A stretch of DNA of 64,000 nucleotides. It comes from Burkholderiaceae bacterium. Lineage in GTDB: Bacteria > Pseudomonadota > Gammaproteobacteria > Burkholderiales > Burkholderiaceae_C. A model generated the notes under the pieces. It searched no databases, was not told the origin of the DNA, and worked only from the letters and a program-made list of their open reading frames with translations. The translations under genes were made by a program, and so were the position numbers. Positions 15,987 through 24,500 of the stretch are shown here, piece by piece. The stretch is from NCBI GenBank assembly GCA_024235955.1, contig JACKLJ010000006.1, forward strand, positions 11,057 through 75,056, written 5' to 3'. The first letter of the stretch is position 1. Each line of letters starts with the position of its first letter.

Positions 15987-17816
15987 ATGAACCTGCGCAG
16001 CACGCTCGACTTCCTGCTCCATGACTGGCTGAACGCCGGGGCGCTCACGCAGCGCCCGCGCTTCGCCGAGCATTCACGTGAGACCTTCGACGCGGTGATG
16101 GACACCTGCGAACGCATCGCCCGCGACAAGTACGCGCCTTTCAACCGACTGGTCGATACCGAGGAGCCTCGCACCGAGCAGGAGCCCGACGGCAGCCTGC
16201 GCGTGGTGTTGCCCAGGGCCACGCACGAGGCGCGCGCCGCCTATGCCGAATCCGGCATGCTGGCCGCGGCACAGGATTACGAGCATGGCGGCATGCAGTT
16301 GCCGTATCTGGTGGAAGCTGCGGCCAATGCCTTCTTCGGCAAGGCCTCGATCAGCATCGGCTCCAACCTGCTCACGGTGGGCAACGCCAATCTGCTGATG
16401 GCGCACGGCACGCCGGCGCAGCAGCAGGTGTTCGCCGCCAACGAATTCAGCGGCCGCTGGGCCGGCACCATGTGCCTGAGCGAGCCACAGGCCGGCTCCA
16501 GCCTGAGCGACATTGCCACCCGCGCGGTGCTGGAAGACGCGGACGATCCGCTTGGCCCACGCTACCGCCTGCGCGGCAACAAGATGTGGATCTCGGCCGG
16601 CGAACACGAGCTGACGGAAAACATCGTCCACCTGGTGCTGGCCAAGATCCCGGGGCCGGACGGCAAGCTGGTGCCGGGCGTGAAGGGCATCTCGCTGTTC
16701 ATCGTGCCCAAGAAGCTGGTCGATACCGAAGGCCGGCTTACCGGTGTGCGCAACGACGTGGCGCTGGCCGGCCTGAACCACAAGCTGGGCTGGCGCGGCA
16801 CCACCAACACGCTGCTGAACTTTGGCGAAGGGCGCTTCCCGGTCGACGGCCAGGCCGGCGCCGTGGGCTACCTGGTGGGCGAGCCCGGCCAGGGCCTGCG
16901 CTGCATGTTCCACATGATGAACGAGGCGCGCATCGCCATCGGCATGGCCGCCACCATGCTGGGGCTGGCGGGTTACGAAGCCTCGCTCGACTATGCCAAG
17001 ACGCGCACGCAGGGCCGCCCCGTGGGTGCCAGCGGCAAGGATGCCAGCCAGCCGCCGGTGCGCCTGATCGAGCACGCCGACATCAAGCGCATGCTGATGG
17101 CGCAGAAAGCGTATTGCGAGGGCGCACTGGCCCTGCTGATGTACTGCGCCCGGCTGGTGGACGAGCAGCACACCGGTGATGCCGCCCTGGCCGACGAAGC
17201 ACGCCTGCTGCTGGAGGTGCTGACGCCCGTGGCCAAGAGCTGGCCGAGCGAGAACTGCCTGGAAGCCAACAGCCTGGCGATCCAGATCCACGGCGGTTAC
17301 GGCTACACACGCGATTTCCCGGTGGAGCAGTACTGGCGCGACAACCGCCTGAACATGATCCACGAAGGCACGCACGGCATCCAGGCCATGGACCTGCTGG
17401 GCCGCAAGGTGCTGATGGAAGGCGGCCGCGGCCTGCAACTGCTGGCCGGGCGCATCAACACCACCATCGAGCGCGCAGGGCACAGCGCTGCGCTGGCCGG
17501 ACACGCCAATGCGCTGGCCGGCGCACTGGCCCGCGTGGGCGCCGCCACCAAGGCCGCCTGGGCCAGCGGCAACCCGACCGAGGCGCTGGCCAACGCCGTG
17601 CCCTACATGCAGGCCTTCGGCCACGTGGTCATCGCCTGGATGTGGCTGGAGCTTTCGCTGGCTGCCGATGCTTCTGAAAACGCAGCATTCCGCCAGGGCA
17701 CGGCGCCGGCCACCAACTATTTCTTCCATTACGAACTGCCCAGGATCGACGCCTGGCTGCGCGTGGTGGAAAGCCGCGACATGACCTGCGCCGCCGCACC
17801 CGAAGAAGCGTTCTGA
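15987..17816 (+). CDS. Acyl-CoA dehydrogenase, long (about 600-residue) type
   Basis: 609 residues with N-terminal, middle (TMCLSEPQAGSSLSD) and C-terminal acyl-CoA dehydrogenase domains, plus an extra C-terminal helical domain of about 120 residues, as in AcdA/DmdC-type enzymes. The segment YWRDNRLNMIHEGTHGIQAMDLLGRK is the family's conserved flavin- and substrate-binding region. It performs the FAD-dependent first oxidation of an acyl-CoA. Alternatives include 3-methylmercaptopropionyl-CoA dehydrogenase, since the upstream ligase also resembles the Dmd enzymes. The start is ATG at 15987, 17 bases after a dispersed repeat. Confidence 0.92.
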   Translation: MNLRSTLDFLLHDWLNAGALTQRPRFAEHSRETFDAVMDTCERIARDKYAPFNRLVDTEEPRTEQEPDGSLRVVLPRATHEARAAYAESGMLAAAQDYEHGGMQLPYLVEAAANAFFGKASISIGSNLLTVGNANLLMAHGTPAQQQVFAANEFSGRWAGTMCLSEPQAGSSLSDIATRAVLEDADDPLGPRYRLRGNKMWISAGEHELTENIVHLVLAKIPGPDGKLVPGVKGISLFIVPKKLVDTEGRLTGVRNDVALAGLNHKLGWRGTTNTLLNFGEGRFPVDGQAGAVGYLVGEPGQGLRCMFHMMNEARIAIGMAATMLGLAGYEASLDYAKTRTQGRPVGASGKDASQPPVRLIEHADIKRMLMAQKAYCEGALALLMYCARLVDEQHTGDAALADEARLLLEVLTPVAKSWPSENCLEANSLAIQIHGGYGYTRDFPVEQYWRDNRLNMIHEGTHGIQAMDLLGRKVLMEGGRGLQLLAGRINTTIERAGHSAALAGHANALAGALARVGAATKAAWASGNPTEALANAVPYMQAFGHVVIAWMWLELSLAADASENAAFRQGTAPATNYFFHYELPRIDAWLRVVESRDMTCAAAPEEAF

Positions 17817-17839
17817 ACTTTCACCCAGGAGACTCCCGC

Positions 17840-18631
17840 ATGACCCGCACCGTCCAACAACTCTTCGATCTCAAGGGCAAGACCGCGCTCGTCACCGGCG
17901 GCTCGCGCGGGCTGGGCCTGCAGATGGCCCATGCGCTGGGCGAGGCGGGTGCGCGCATCATGCTCAGCTCGCGCAAGGCCGCCGACCTGGAAGAAGCCGT
18001 GGCCGACCTGCAGGCCGCCGGCATCGACGCCCGCTGGATCGCCGCCGACGCCGCGCAGGAGGCCGACATCCACCGCCTGGCCGATGAGACCCTGGAGCGC
18101 ATGGGCGACGTGGACATCCTGGTCAACAACGCCGGCGCCGCCTGGGGCGCCCCGGCCGAAGACCATCCTCTCGATGCCTGGGACAAGGTGATGAACCTCA
18201 ACGTGCGCGGCTATTTCCTGCTCAGCCAGCGGCTGGCCAAGAAGAGCATGATCGGCCGCAAGCAGGGCCGCATCATCAACATCGCCAGCATCGCAGGCCT
18301 GGGCGGCAACCCGCCGGACATGCAGACCATCGCCTACAACACCAGCAAGGGCGCGGTGATCAACTTCACCCGCGCTCTGGCCTGCGAATGGGGCCGGTAC
18401 GGCATCAACGTGAACGCCATCTGCCCGGGCTTCTTTCCCAGCAAGATGACGCGCGGTACGCTCGACCGCCTGGGCGAGGACAAGCTGGCCGAGAACGCAC
18501 CGCTGCGCCGTCTGGGCGACGACGAAGACCTGAAGGGCATCACGCTGCTGTACGCCAGCGACGCCGGCAAGCACATCACCGGCCAGTGGCTGGCGGTGGA
18601 CGGTGGGGTGAGTGTGGTGACCGGTGGATGA
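17840..18631 (+). CDS. SDR-family oxidoreductase (gluconate 5-dehydrogenase / FabG-like)
   Basis: 263 residues. Nucleotide-binding TGGSRGLG near residue 20, NNAGAAWG, catalytic Ser in NIASIAG and YNTSK (Tyr/Lys) are all present. It most likely oxidises or reduces a hydroxyacyl or alcohol intermediate of the surrounding pathway. A Shine-Dalgarno CCAGGAGAC lies before ATG, 23 bases after the dehydrogenase stop. Confidence 0.9.
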   Translation: MTRTVQQLFDLKGKTALVTGGSRGLGLQMAHALGEAGARIMLSSRKAADLEEAVADLQAAGIDARWIAADAAQEADIHRLADETLERMGDVDILVNNAGAAWGAPAEDHPLDAWDKVMNLNVRGYFLLSQRLAKKSMIGRKQGRIINIASIAGLGGNPPDMQTIAYNTSKGAVINFTRALACEWGRYGINVNAICPGFFPSKMTRGTLDRLGEDKLAENAPLRRLGDDEDLKGITLLYASDAGKHITGQWLAVDGGVSVVTGG

Positions 18632-18730
18632 CATGGGGCACCCCCTGAGTCGCCTTCGGTGCCTTTCCCCCTCTCGCTTCGTCAAGGGGACACCGCTGGT
18701 GGCCGGGGAGACCCCGGCCACGGCGGTCGC
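18632..18730. repeat. C-rich dispersed repeat with a 10-bp hairpin
   Basis: Contains GGCACCCCCTGAGTCGCC and CTTTCCCCCTCTCGCTTCG, a C/T-rich intergenic repeat type seen in Comamonadaceae. It is followed by a perfect 10-bp stem GTGGCCGGGG / CCCCGGCCAC (18699-18721) with a 3-base loop, further flanked by ACCGC/GCGGT. No T-run follows, so it resembles a REP element more than a terminator. Confidence 0.75.
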
Positions 18731-18777
18731 CGGGTTGACCTGCTCCGCGGCCGTTTGATTGAAAGAAAGATCAACGC

Positions 18778-19215
18778 ATGAGCATTGATTTCGGCGTCGT
18801 CATTCCGTTTGTCGACCACCTGGGCTTCACGATGGAGAAGTTCGACGGCGGTGAATCGGAGCTGCGCTACGCGCCATTGCCGGAGCACTGCAACTCCTTC
18901 GGCGTGCTGCACGGCGGCGCGGTGATGACGTTTCTGGACGTGATCATGGCCACGGCGGCGCGCAGCGCGCAGAAGGACATGGGCATCGTCACCGTGGAGA
19001 TGAAGACCAGCTTCATGCGCCCGGCGCCGGTGACACCCGGTGTGCCGCTGGTCGGGCGCGGACGGCTGCTGCACCGCACGCGCAGCATGGCCTTCGTGGA
19101 AGGCTCCGTGCTGGATGCCGAGGGCAGGCTGTGCGCCCAGTCCACCGGCACCTTCAAATACGTGCCGCGGGCCGAGCGGCCCGATCACGCCAGGGGGCCT
19201 TTGCCCACCGATTGA
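18778..19215 (+). CDS. PaaI-family hotdog thioesterase (second copy)
   Basis: 145 residues with the hotdog motif FGVLHGGAVMTFLDV and a C-terminal strand TGTFKYV. It shares only the fold with the first PaaI protein at 15451, so it is not a recent duplicate. It probably clears a CoA ester in the same pathway. The last 15 residues (after YVPRAERPD) are a polar tail. Confidence 0.88.
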   Translation: MSIDFGVVIPFVDHLGFTMEKFDGGESELRYAPLPEHCNSFGVLHGGAVMTFLDVIMATAARSAQKDMGIVTVEMKTSFMRPAPVTPGVPLVGRGRLLHRTRSMAFVEGSVLDAEGRLCAQSTGTFKYVPRAERPDHARGPLPTD

Positions 19216-19232
19216 TTTTTTTGAAAGAAATC

Positions 19233-19273
19233 AGCCTTCAGCCCAATACCAACGGGCGCAGGCAGCTATTGAA
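19233..19273 (-). repeat. Dispersed hairpin repeat (reverse orientation)
   Basis: GGGCGCAGGCAGCTATTGAA preceded by CTTCAGCCC. It lies just before the CurA-like gene and supplies part of its leader. Confidence 0.8.
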
Positions 19274-19298
19274 TCAAGAGCAAACAGGAGTATCCAAC

Positions 19299-20315
19299 AT
19301 GCCTACCAACCGCCAGATCCTGCTCGACAACCGCCCCGATGGCGAAGCCACCACCAGCAACTTCAAGCTGGTGACCACGGACACACCGGCCCTGCAGGAC
19401 GGCCAGGTGCTGGTGCGCCACCACTACCTGAGCCTGGACCCGTACATGCGCGGCCGCATGAACGAGAGCAAGAGCTACGCGCAGCCGCAACCGCTGGGCG
19501 AGGTGATGATCGGCGGCACCGTGGGCGAGGTGGTCGAATCGCGCCACCCCAAGTTCAAGCCCGGTGACCAGGTCGTGGGCATGGGCGGCTGGCAGGAGTA
19601 CAGCGTGGTCGACGGCAACGCGCCCGGCTTGCTGCGCAAGGTCGACACCACGCACGTGCCGCTGTCCTACTACCTGGGCGCGGTGGGCATGCCCGGGGTG
19701 ACGGCCTGGTACGGTCTCACGCAGATCATCGCGGCCAAGGAAGGCGACACGGTGGTGGTGAGCGCCGCCACCGGTGCCGTGGGCAGTGCCTACGCCGCTC
19801 TGGCCAAGGCGCGCGGCTGCCGCGCGGTGGGCATCGCCGGCGGGCCGGCCAAGTGCAAGTACGCGGTCGAGGAGCTGGGCTTCGACGCCTGCATCGACTA
19901 CCGCGAGCATCCCGACGTCAAGACCATGGCCAAGGCGCTGAAAGAGGCCTGCCCGAACGGCATCGACGGCTACTTCGAGAACGTGGGCGGCTACATCCTG
20001 GACGCCGTGCTGCTGCGCACCAACGCCTTCGCGCGCGTGGCGGTGTGCGGCATGATCGCCGGCTACGACGGCGCGCCGCTGCCGCTGCAGAACCCGGCGC
20101 TGATCCTGGTCAACCGGCTGAAGATCGAGGGCTTCATTGTCAGCGAGCACATGGAGCTGTGGCCGCAGGCGCTGCAGGAACTGGGCACGCTGGTGGCGCA
20201 GGGCAAGCTCAAGCCGCGTGAGACCATCGCCCAGGGCATCGAGAGCGCGCCGGAAGCCTTTCTGGGCCTGCTGAAGGGCAAGAACTTCGGCAAGCAGCTG
20301 GTCGAGCTGATCTGA
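19299..20315 (+). CDS. NADP-dependent MDR oxidoreductase (CurA / 2-alkenal reductase-like)
   Basis: 338 residues of the zinc-free medium-chain reductase family. The N-terminal DPYMRGRMNESKSY motif, GMPGVTAWYGL and the cofactor motif AATGAVGS are typical of curcumin/dihydrocurcumin reductase and prostaglandin reductase homologues. It reduces activated C=C double bonds with NADPH. The start is ATG at 19299; upstream in-frame codons run through the repeat and were rejected. It forms a pair with the next gene (26-base gap). Confidence 0.9.
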   Translation: MPTNRQILLDNRPDGEATTSNFKLVTTDTPALQDGQVLVRHHYLSLDPYMRGRMNESKSYAQPQPLGEVMIGGTVGEVVESRHPKFKPGDQVVGMGGWQEYSVVDGNAPGLLRKVDTTHVPLSYYLGAVGMPGVTAWYGLTQIIAAKEGDTVVVSAATGAVGSAYAALAKARGCRAVGIAGGPAKCKYAVEELGFDACIDYREHPDVKTMAKALKEACPNGIDGYFENVGGYILDAVLLRTNAFARVAVCGMIAGYDGAPLPLQNPALILVNRLKIEGFIVSEHMELWPQALQELGTLVAQGKLKPRETIAQGIESAPEAFLGLLKGKNFGKQLVELI

Positions 20316-20341
20316 CAAGGCCTGCGCGCGAGGAGGCCGCC

Positions 20342-21988
20342 ATGAGTGCCACGCACGAGGTGTTCAACCAGGTCACGCCGCTGGTCGGCGGCAACCTGTT
20401 CACGGGCAACCAGGCGCTGCAGGCCGCGCTGAAGTTCAACGCGCCTGGCCTCGACACCGCGCCGCTGGCGCAACTAGGCCAGCTGGCCGGCAGCGCCGAG
20501 ATGCAGCAGCACGCGCGCCTGGCCAATGTGCACACGCCCGAGCTGCACACGCACGACCGCTTCGGCCACCGCATCGACGAGGTGGAATTCCACCCCAGCT
20601 ACCACGCGCTGATGGGCGCGGCCACCCAGGCCGGCCTGCACGGCACGCCCTACGCGGCGGAGGAGCAAGCCAGTGGCCACGCTCACGTCAGGCGCGGCGC
20701 GGCCTTCATGCTGTTCACCGAGCTCGAGCCTTCCATCCTGTGCCCGATCTCGATGACCTACGCGGTCACGCCCGCACTGCGCGACAACCCGGCCGTCCAT
20801 CGCGACTGGGCGCCCAGGCTCACCAGCCGCGCCTATGCGCCGGGCGTGAAGCTGTGGCGCGACAAGCCCGGTGTGACCATGGGCATGGGCATGACCGAGA
20901 AACAGGGCGGCTCCGACGTGCGCGCCAACACCACGCAGGCGGTGCCGGACGGGCACGACGACTGGGGCGCGCGCTACCGCCTCACCGGCCACAAATGGTT
21001 TTTCTCGGCGCCGATGTGCGACGCCTTTCTGGTGCTGGCGCAGGCGCCAGGCGGGCTGTCGTGCTTCTTCCTGCCGCGGGTGTTGCCGGATGGAACCCGC
21101 AACGTGCTGCGCATCCAGCGCCTGAAAGACAAGCTGGGCAACAAGGCCAACGCCAGCTCCGAGATCGAGTTCGACGGCACCACCGCCTGGCTGGTGGGCG
21201 AGGAGGGGCGCGGCGTGCCACAGATCCTGGCCATGGGCACCATGACACGGCTGGATTGCGCCCTGGGCACCAGCGGCCTGATGCGCCAGGCGCTGAGCCA
21301 GGCGCTGCATCACACCGCGCAGCGCCAGGCCTTCGGCAAGCGGCTGGCCGAGCAGCCGCTGATGAAGAACGTGCTGGCCGACCTGGCACTGGAAAGCGAG
21401 GCCGCTACCGCGCTGGCGCTGCGCCTGGCGCGCGCCTTCGACCGCCCGCAGGACGAGCACGAGCGCCTGATGGCCCGCGTGCTCACGCCCATTGCCAAGT
21501 TCTGGATCTGCAAGCGCGGTGCGGCCATGGCGCAGGAAGCCATGGAATGCCTGGGCGGCAACGGCTACGTGGAAGAGGGCGGCGAGGGCGTGCTGGCGCG
21601 CATCTACCGCGAGATGCCTGTCAACAGCATCTGGGAAGGCGCCGGCAACATCATGGCGCTGGACCTGCTGCGCGCCCTGCGCAAGGGCGACGTGGCCGCC
21701 GCGCTGGCGCAGGAGCTGGCGCCCGCGCGCGGCCAGCACGCCGCGCTCGACCGTCTGGTCGACACGCTGCCCACGCGGGTGGACGGCGGTACCGACGAGG
21801 CCGGCGCCCGCACGCTGTCGCGCGACGTGGCGCTGGCCGTGCAGGCCGCGCTGCTGGCGCAGACGGCACCGGCGGCGGTGTTTGGCGCCTTCTGCGCTTC
21901 GCGCGTGGCGCAGCCGCACGACGTGTTCGGCACGCTGCCCAGCGGCGTCGACATGGACGCGCTGATCGCGCGCGCGATGCCGGTATGA
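20342..21988 (+). CDS. AidB-like acyl-CoA dehydrogenase
   Basis: 548 residues. The N-terminus HEVFNQVTPLVGGNLF, RLANVHTPEL and GMGMTEKQGGSDVRANTT identify the AidB subfamily of acyl-CoA dehydrogenases. E. coli AidB has weak isovaleryl-CoA dehydrogenase activity and binds DNA in the alkylation response; the position of this gene inside a beta-oxidation cluster favours a metabolic role here. The length matches E. coli AidB (about 540). The start has GCGAGGAGGCC upstream. Confidence 0.88.
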   Translation: MSATHEVFNQVTPLVGGNLFTGNQALQAALKFNAPGLDTAPLAQLGQLAGSAEMQQHARLANVHTPELHTHDRFGHRIDEVEFHPSYHALMGAATQAGLHGTPYAAEEQASGHAHVRRGAAFMLFTELEPSILCPISMTYAVTPALRDNPAVHRDWAPRLTSRAYAPGVKLWRDKPGVTMGMGMTEKQGGSDVRANTTQAVPDGHDDWGARYRLTGHKWFFSAPMCDAFLVLAQAPGGLSCFFLPRVLPDGTRNVLRIQRLKDKLGNKANASSEIEFDGTTAWLVGEEGRGVPQILAMGTMTRLDCALGTSGLMRQALSQALHHTAQRQAFGKRLAEQPLMKNVLADLALESEAATALALRLARAFDRPQDEHERLMARVLTPIAKFWICKRGAAMAQEAMECLGGNGYVEEGGEGVLARIYREMPVNSIWEGAGNIMALDLLRALRKGDVAAALAQELAPARGQHAALDRLVDTLPTRVDGGTDEAGARTLSRDVALAVQAALLAQTAPAAVFGAFCASRVAQPHDVFGTLPSGVDMDALIARAMPV

Positions 21989-22003
21989 GCGCGCCACCTC
22001 TTC

Positions 22004-22050
22004 ATACTCCTGGAGAGTATCAATTGGCAGCCCTTATCTGACGAGGGCTG
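22004..22050 (+). promoter_or_regulatory. Two consecutive hairpins between the AidB-like and SDR genes
   Basis: Hairpin 1 is ATACTC / GAGTAT (22004-22020, 5-base loop). Hairpin 2 is CAGCCCT / AGGGCTG (22028-22050, 9-base loop). Both arms are exact. They lie 70-115 bases before the GTG start of the SDR and could be a leader or a weak transcription end. Confidence 0.45.
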
Positions 22051-22120
22051 GCGGAGTTTACTGTCATGGGTATAAGCCGCAAGGCATGTTCAACTCATCG
22101 AATCAAGAGGAGCAACTGAC

Positions 22121-23029
22121 GTGATCAAGAACTTTCAAGGCAAGACGGCGGTGCTGACCGGCGCCGGTTCCGGCTTCGGGCTGGAATGCGCGCGCATCGC
22201 GGCGCGGCGCGGCATGAACGTGGTGCTGGTCGACATCCAGCAGGACGCGCTGGACGCGGCCAACGCCGAGATCCAGGCGCTGGGCGCGCGCACGCTGGCG
22301 CGGCGTGTCGACGTGTCCGACCCCGAAGCGATGGACGCGCTGGCTCGGGACGTCAAGGCCGCCTTCGGCGCGCCGCACTTCGTGTTCAACAACGCGGGCG
22401 TGGGCGCGGGCGGCCTGGTCTGGGAGAACAGCGTCAAGGACTGGGAATGGGTGCTGGGCGTGAACCTGTGGGGCGTCATCAACGGCGTGCGCGGCTTCAC
22501 GCCGATGATGCTGGATGCCGCGCGGCAGGACCCTGTCTACGAAGGCCACATCGTCAACACCGCCAGCATGGCCGGCCTGCTGACACCGCCCAACATGGGC
22601 ATCTACAACGTCAGCAAGCACGCCGTGGTGGCACTGACCGAGACGCTGTACCAGGACCTGCGGCTGGTGACCGACCAGATCAGCGCCAGCGTGCTGTGCC
22701 CGTACTTCGTGCCCACCGGCATCAACAAGAGCGAGCGCAACCGCCCGGCCGGCCTGGCGGCCGAAAAGCCCACGCAGAGCCAGCTGATCGGCCAGGCCAT
22801 GAGCGACAAGGCCGTGGGCAGCGGCAAGGTGACGGCGGCCGAGGTGGCGCAGAAGGTGTTCGACGCCATCGAGGCCGACCAGTTCTACGTCTTCAGCCAC
22901 CCCAAGGCGCTGGGCAACGTGAAGTCGCGCACCGATGCCATCGTCGCCATTCAGAACCCGCCAGACCCCTTCGCCGAGCGTCCGGAGATCGGCGTGGGCC
23001 TGCGGGCTGCGCTGCGCAACCCGGCCTGA
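22121..23029 (+). CDS. SDR-family oxidoreductase
   Basis: 302 residues, GTG start with AAGAGGAG 9-16 bases upstream. TGAGSGFG binds the nucleotide; NNAGVGAGG, the Ser in NTASMAG and YNVSK are the SDR catalytic elements. The C-terminal third (SERNRPAG and onward) is long for a classical SDR. It ends the plus-strand catabolic cluster and probably acts on a hydroxy- or keto-intermediate. Confidence 0.88.
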   Translation: MIKNFQGKTAVLTGAGSGFGLECARIAARRGMNVVLVDIQQDALDAANAEIQALGARTLARRVDVSDPEAMDALARDVKAAFGAPHFVFNNAGVGAGGLVWENSVKDWEWVLGVNLWGVINGVRGFTPMMLDAARQDPVYEGHIVNTASMAGLLTPPNMGIYNVSKHAVVALTETLYQDLRLVTDQISASVLCPYFVPTGINKSERNRPAGLAAEKPTQSQLIGQAMSDKAVGSGKVTAAEVAQKVFDAIEADQFYVFSHPKALGNVKSRTDAIVAIQNPPDPFAERPEIGVGLRAALRNPA

Positions 23030-23072
23030 GTGCACGGGGCCAACTCCTCCGGTGCTCTTCGATTGCTACTAA

Positions 23073-23120
23073 TACAATAGCTGTCTGCGCCCGCCATGAA
23101 AGGGCTGCAGGCCGATTTTG
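23073..23120 (+). repeat. Dispersed hairpin repeat
   Basis: ATAGCTGTCTGCGCCCGCCA then AAGGGCTGCAGGCCGATTTTG, a near-consensus copy. GCCC pairs with GGGC and the flanking CTGC with GCAG. It lies between convergent genes and may act as a terminator. Confidence 0.85.
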
Positions 23121-23186
23121 TACTGACTCGGCAAACCAAAGCGTGCCAACGCCGAGCGGGTACCGGTGGCACCTGCGGTGCCCACG

Positions 23187-24428
23187 CTAGCTGCCGATGG
23201 CGTGGACCCGTGCCTGCCACTCGGGCGGCATCAGGTCGAACAGCGGTGTCGGCTCGCGGTACAGCATGGACGTGTTGGCGCGGATGCCCACGGTGGGGAT
23301 CATGGTCGCGGTGTTGGCGTAGGCCAGCTGCTGCATCCAGCCGATGTCGACCAATCCGGTGGAGGTGGGGCGCGAGTAGATCAGCTCCAGCATCTTGCGT
23401 GCTTCCGCGCTGCCCTTGTCGGCAGCCAGTCGGTAGAGGCGGATCGCCTCCACGTAGTTCGCCGGGCGCCCATCGCCGCGGTGGTAGGCGCGCGCGCCGG
23501 CCAGCAGATCCTGCACGCTGGACTGCGCGGTCAGGTTGGAGCGCAGGACGGGGCTTGAGTTGGCGCGCGCCTGCAGCAGTTGCACGTTGTCGCGCGCCGC
23601 GCGTGACTGCCTGGCCAGACGCTCGAACGCGCGCAGCGCCTCGTCCACGCGGTTGTTGGCGACGTCGTTCAGCGCCAGTTCGATCTTCGCCTGCAGGTCG
23701 CCCTCCGCCTCGGCACGTTCCAGCAGGCGCTGGTGGGGCAGCGGCTGCAACTCCGGCTCCATCATCGCCTGGGTGGTGTTTCGCGGGCTGGCAATCTGCA
23801 GCGGGGTCTGGCGCGTGGTCAGCACCCAGTCGAGGTAGTCGGCACGGCCGGGATGCGTGGCACGCAGCCTGACGATGGCCCGGCGCGCCGCGTCCGCATC
23901 GGGCGGACCGTGGCAGCCTTCCATCGCGCACCACGCCACGCCGGCGTAGGCCCAGGGCTCGCGGCCGAAGGCGGCGGCCTTGTCGAACCAGCCTTCGGCC
24001 AGCGCGCCGTTCTGCGGCACGCCGGCGCCGTGCAGGTAGATCAGGCCCAGCAGCCAGGCGGCCTGGGCCGAGCTGCGCGTGCTGCCCGGCGTGCGGCCCT
24101 GGTCGGCCTGCCGCTCCAGCGCACGCAGATCCCGGCGCAGTTCGCGGCCTTCGGGCGTGTCGGCCTCCAGCAGACTGCCGCGCACCAGCGGTGCGGCCTG
24201 GATGCGCGGAGGCGGGTCGTTGCGGGCTTCGATGCGCATCGGCGGATCGTTGCGCGGCTCGATCCGGTCGGTGCCGGGCGGCGCCATCTCGATGCGCTGG
24301 ACCTCCTGGGCGCGCACCCGCGCGTTCACGAGGCCCCAGCTCAGCAACAGCGACACCACCAGCATCGCCGACGGAGCCGCCCCGATCCGCGGCATCAGTG
24401 TGGCCGCGGCTCCCGATCGCCTGGGCAT
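23187..24428 (-). CDS. Exported Sel1/TPR-repeat protein of the CsgG-like cluster
   Basis: 413 residues. An N-terminal hydrophobic segment (about 21-34) followed by VRAQ suggests export or membrane anchoring. A proline/arginine-rich stretch contains three near-repeats of RNDPP. Sel1-like repeats are visible at about 118-160 (AAWLLGLIYLHGAGVPQN) and 320-365 (AIRLYRLAADKGSAEARKML). Such solenoids usually hold protein complexes together. The start at 24428 is preceded by GGAGGGAGGAAG; an upstream ATG at 24488 is also possible. It is the last gene of the minus-strand surface cluster, 12-72 bases after the CsgG-like gene depending on the start, so it is probably an assembly accessory. Confidence 0.75.
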   Translation of the reverse strand: MPRRSGAAATLMPRIGAAPSAMLVVSLLLSWGLVNARVRAQEVQRIEMAPPGTDRIEPRNDPPMRIEARNDPPPRIQAAPLVRGSLLEADTPEGRELRRDLRALERQADQGRTPGSTRSSAQAAWLLGLIYLHGAGVPQNGALAEGWFDKAAAFGREPWAYAGVAWCAMEGCHGPPDADAARRAIVRLRATHPGRADYLDWVLTTRQTPLQIASPRNTTQAMMEPELQPLPHQRLLERAEAEGDLQAKIELALNDVANNRVDEALRAFERLARQSRAARDNVQLLQARANSSPVLRSNLTAQSSVQDLLAGARAYHRGDGRPANYVEAIRLYRLAADKGSAEARKMLELIYSRPTSTGLVDIGWMQQLAYANTATMIPTVGIRANTSMLYREPTPLFDLMPPEWQARVHAIGS

Positions 24429-24500
24429 GCTTCTTCCTCCCTCCGCGGGCGCCGCGGTACCGAGCCTGGTCGCGGGCGCCCTGGTCATCCGTTCACCCCG

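Noticed and set aside
15451..19215. The two PaaI thioesterases as a recent tandem duplication
   Set aside because: They share only the HGG hotdog signature; the remaining sequence differs strongly.
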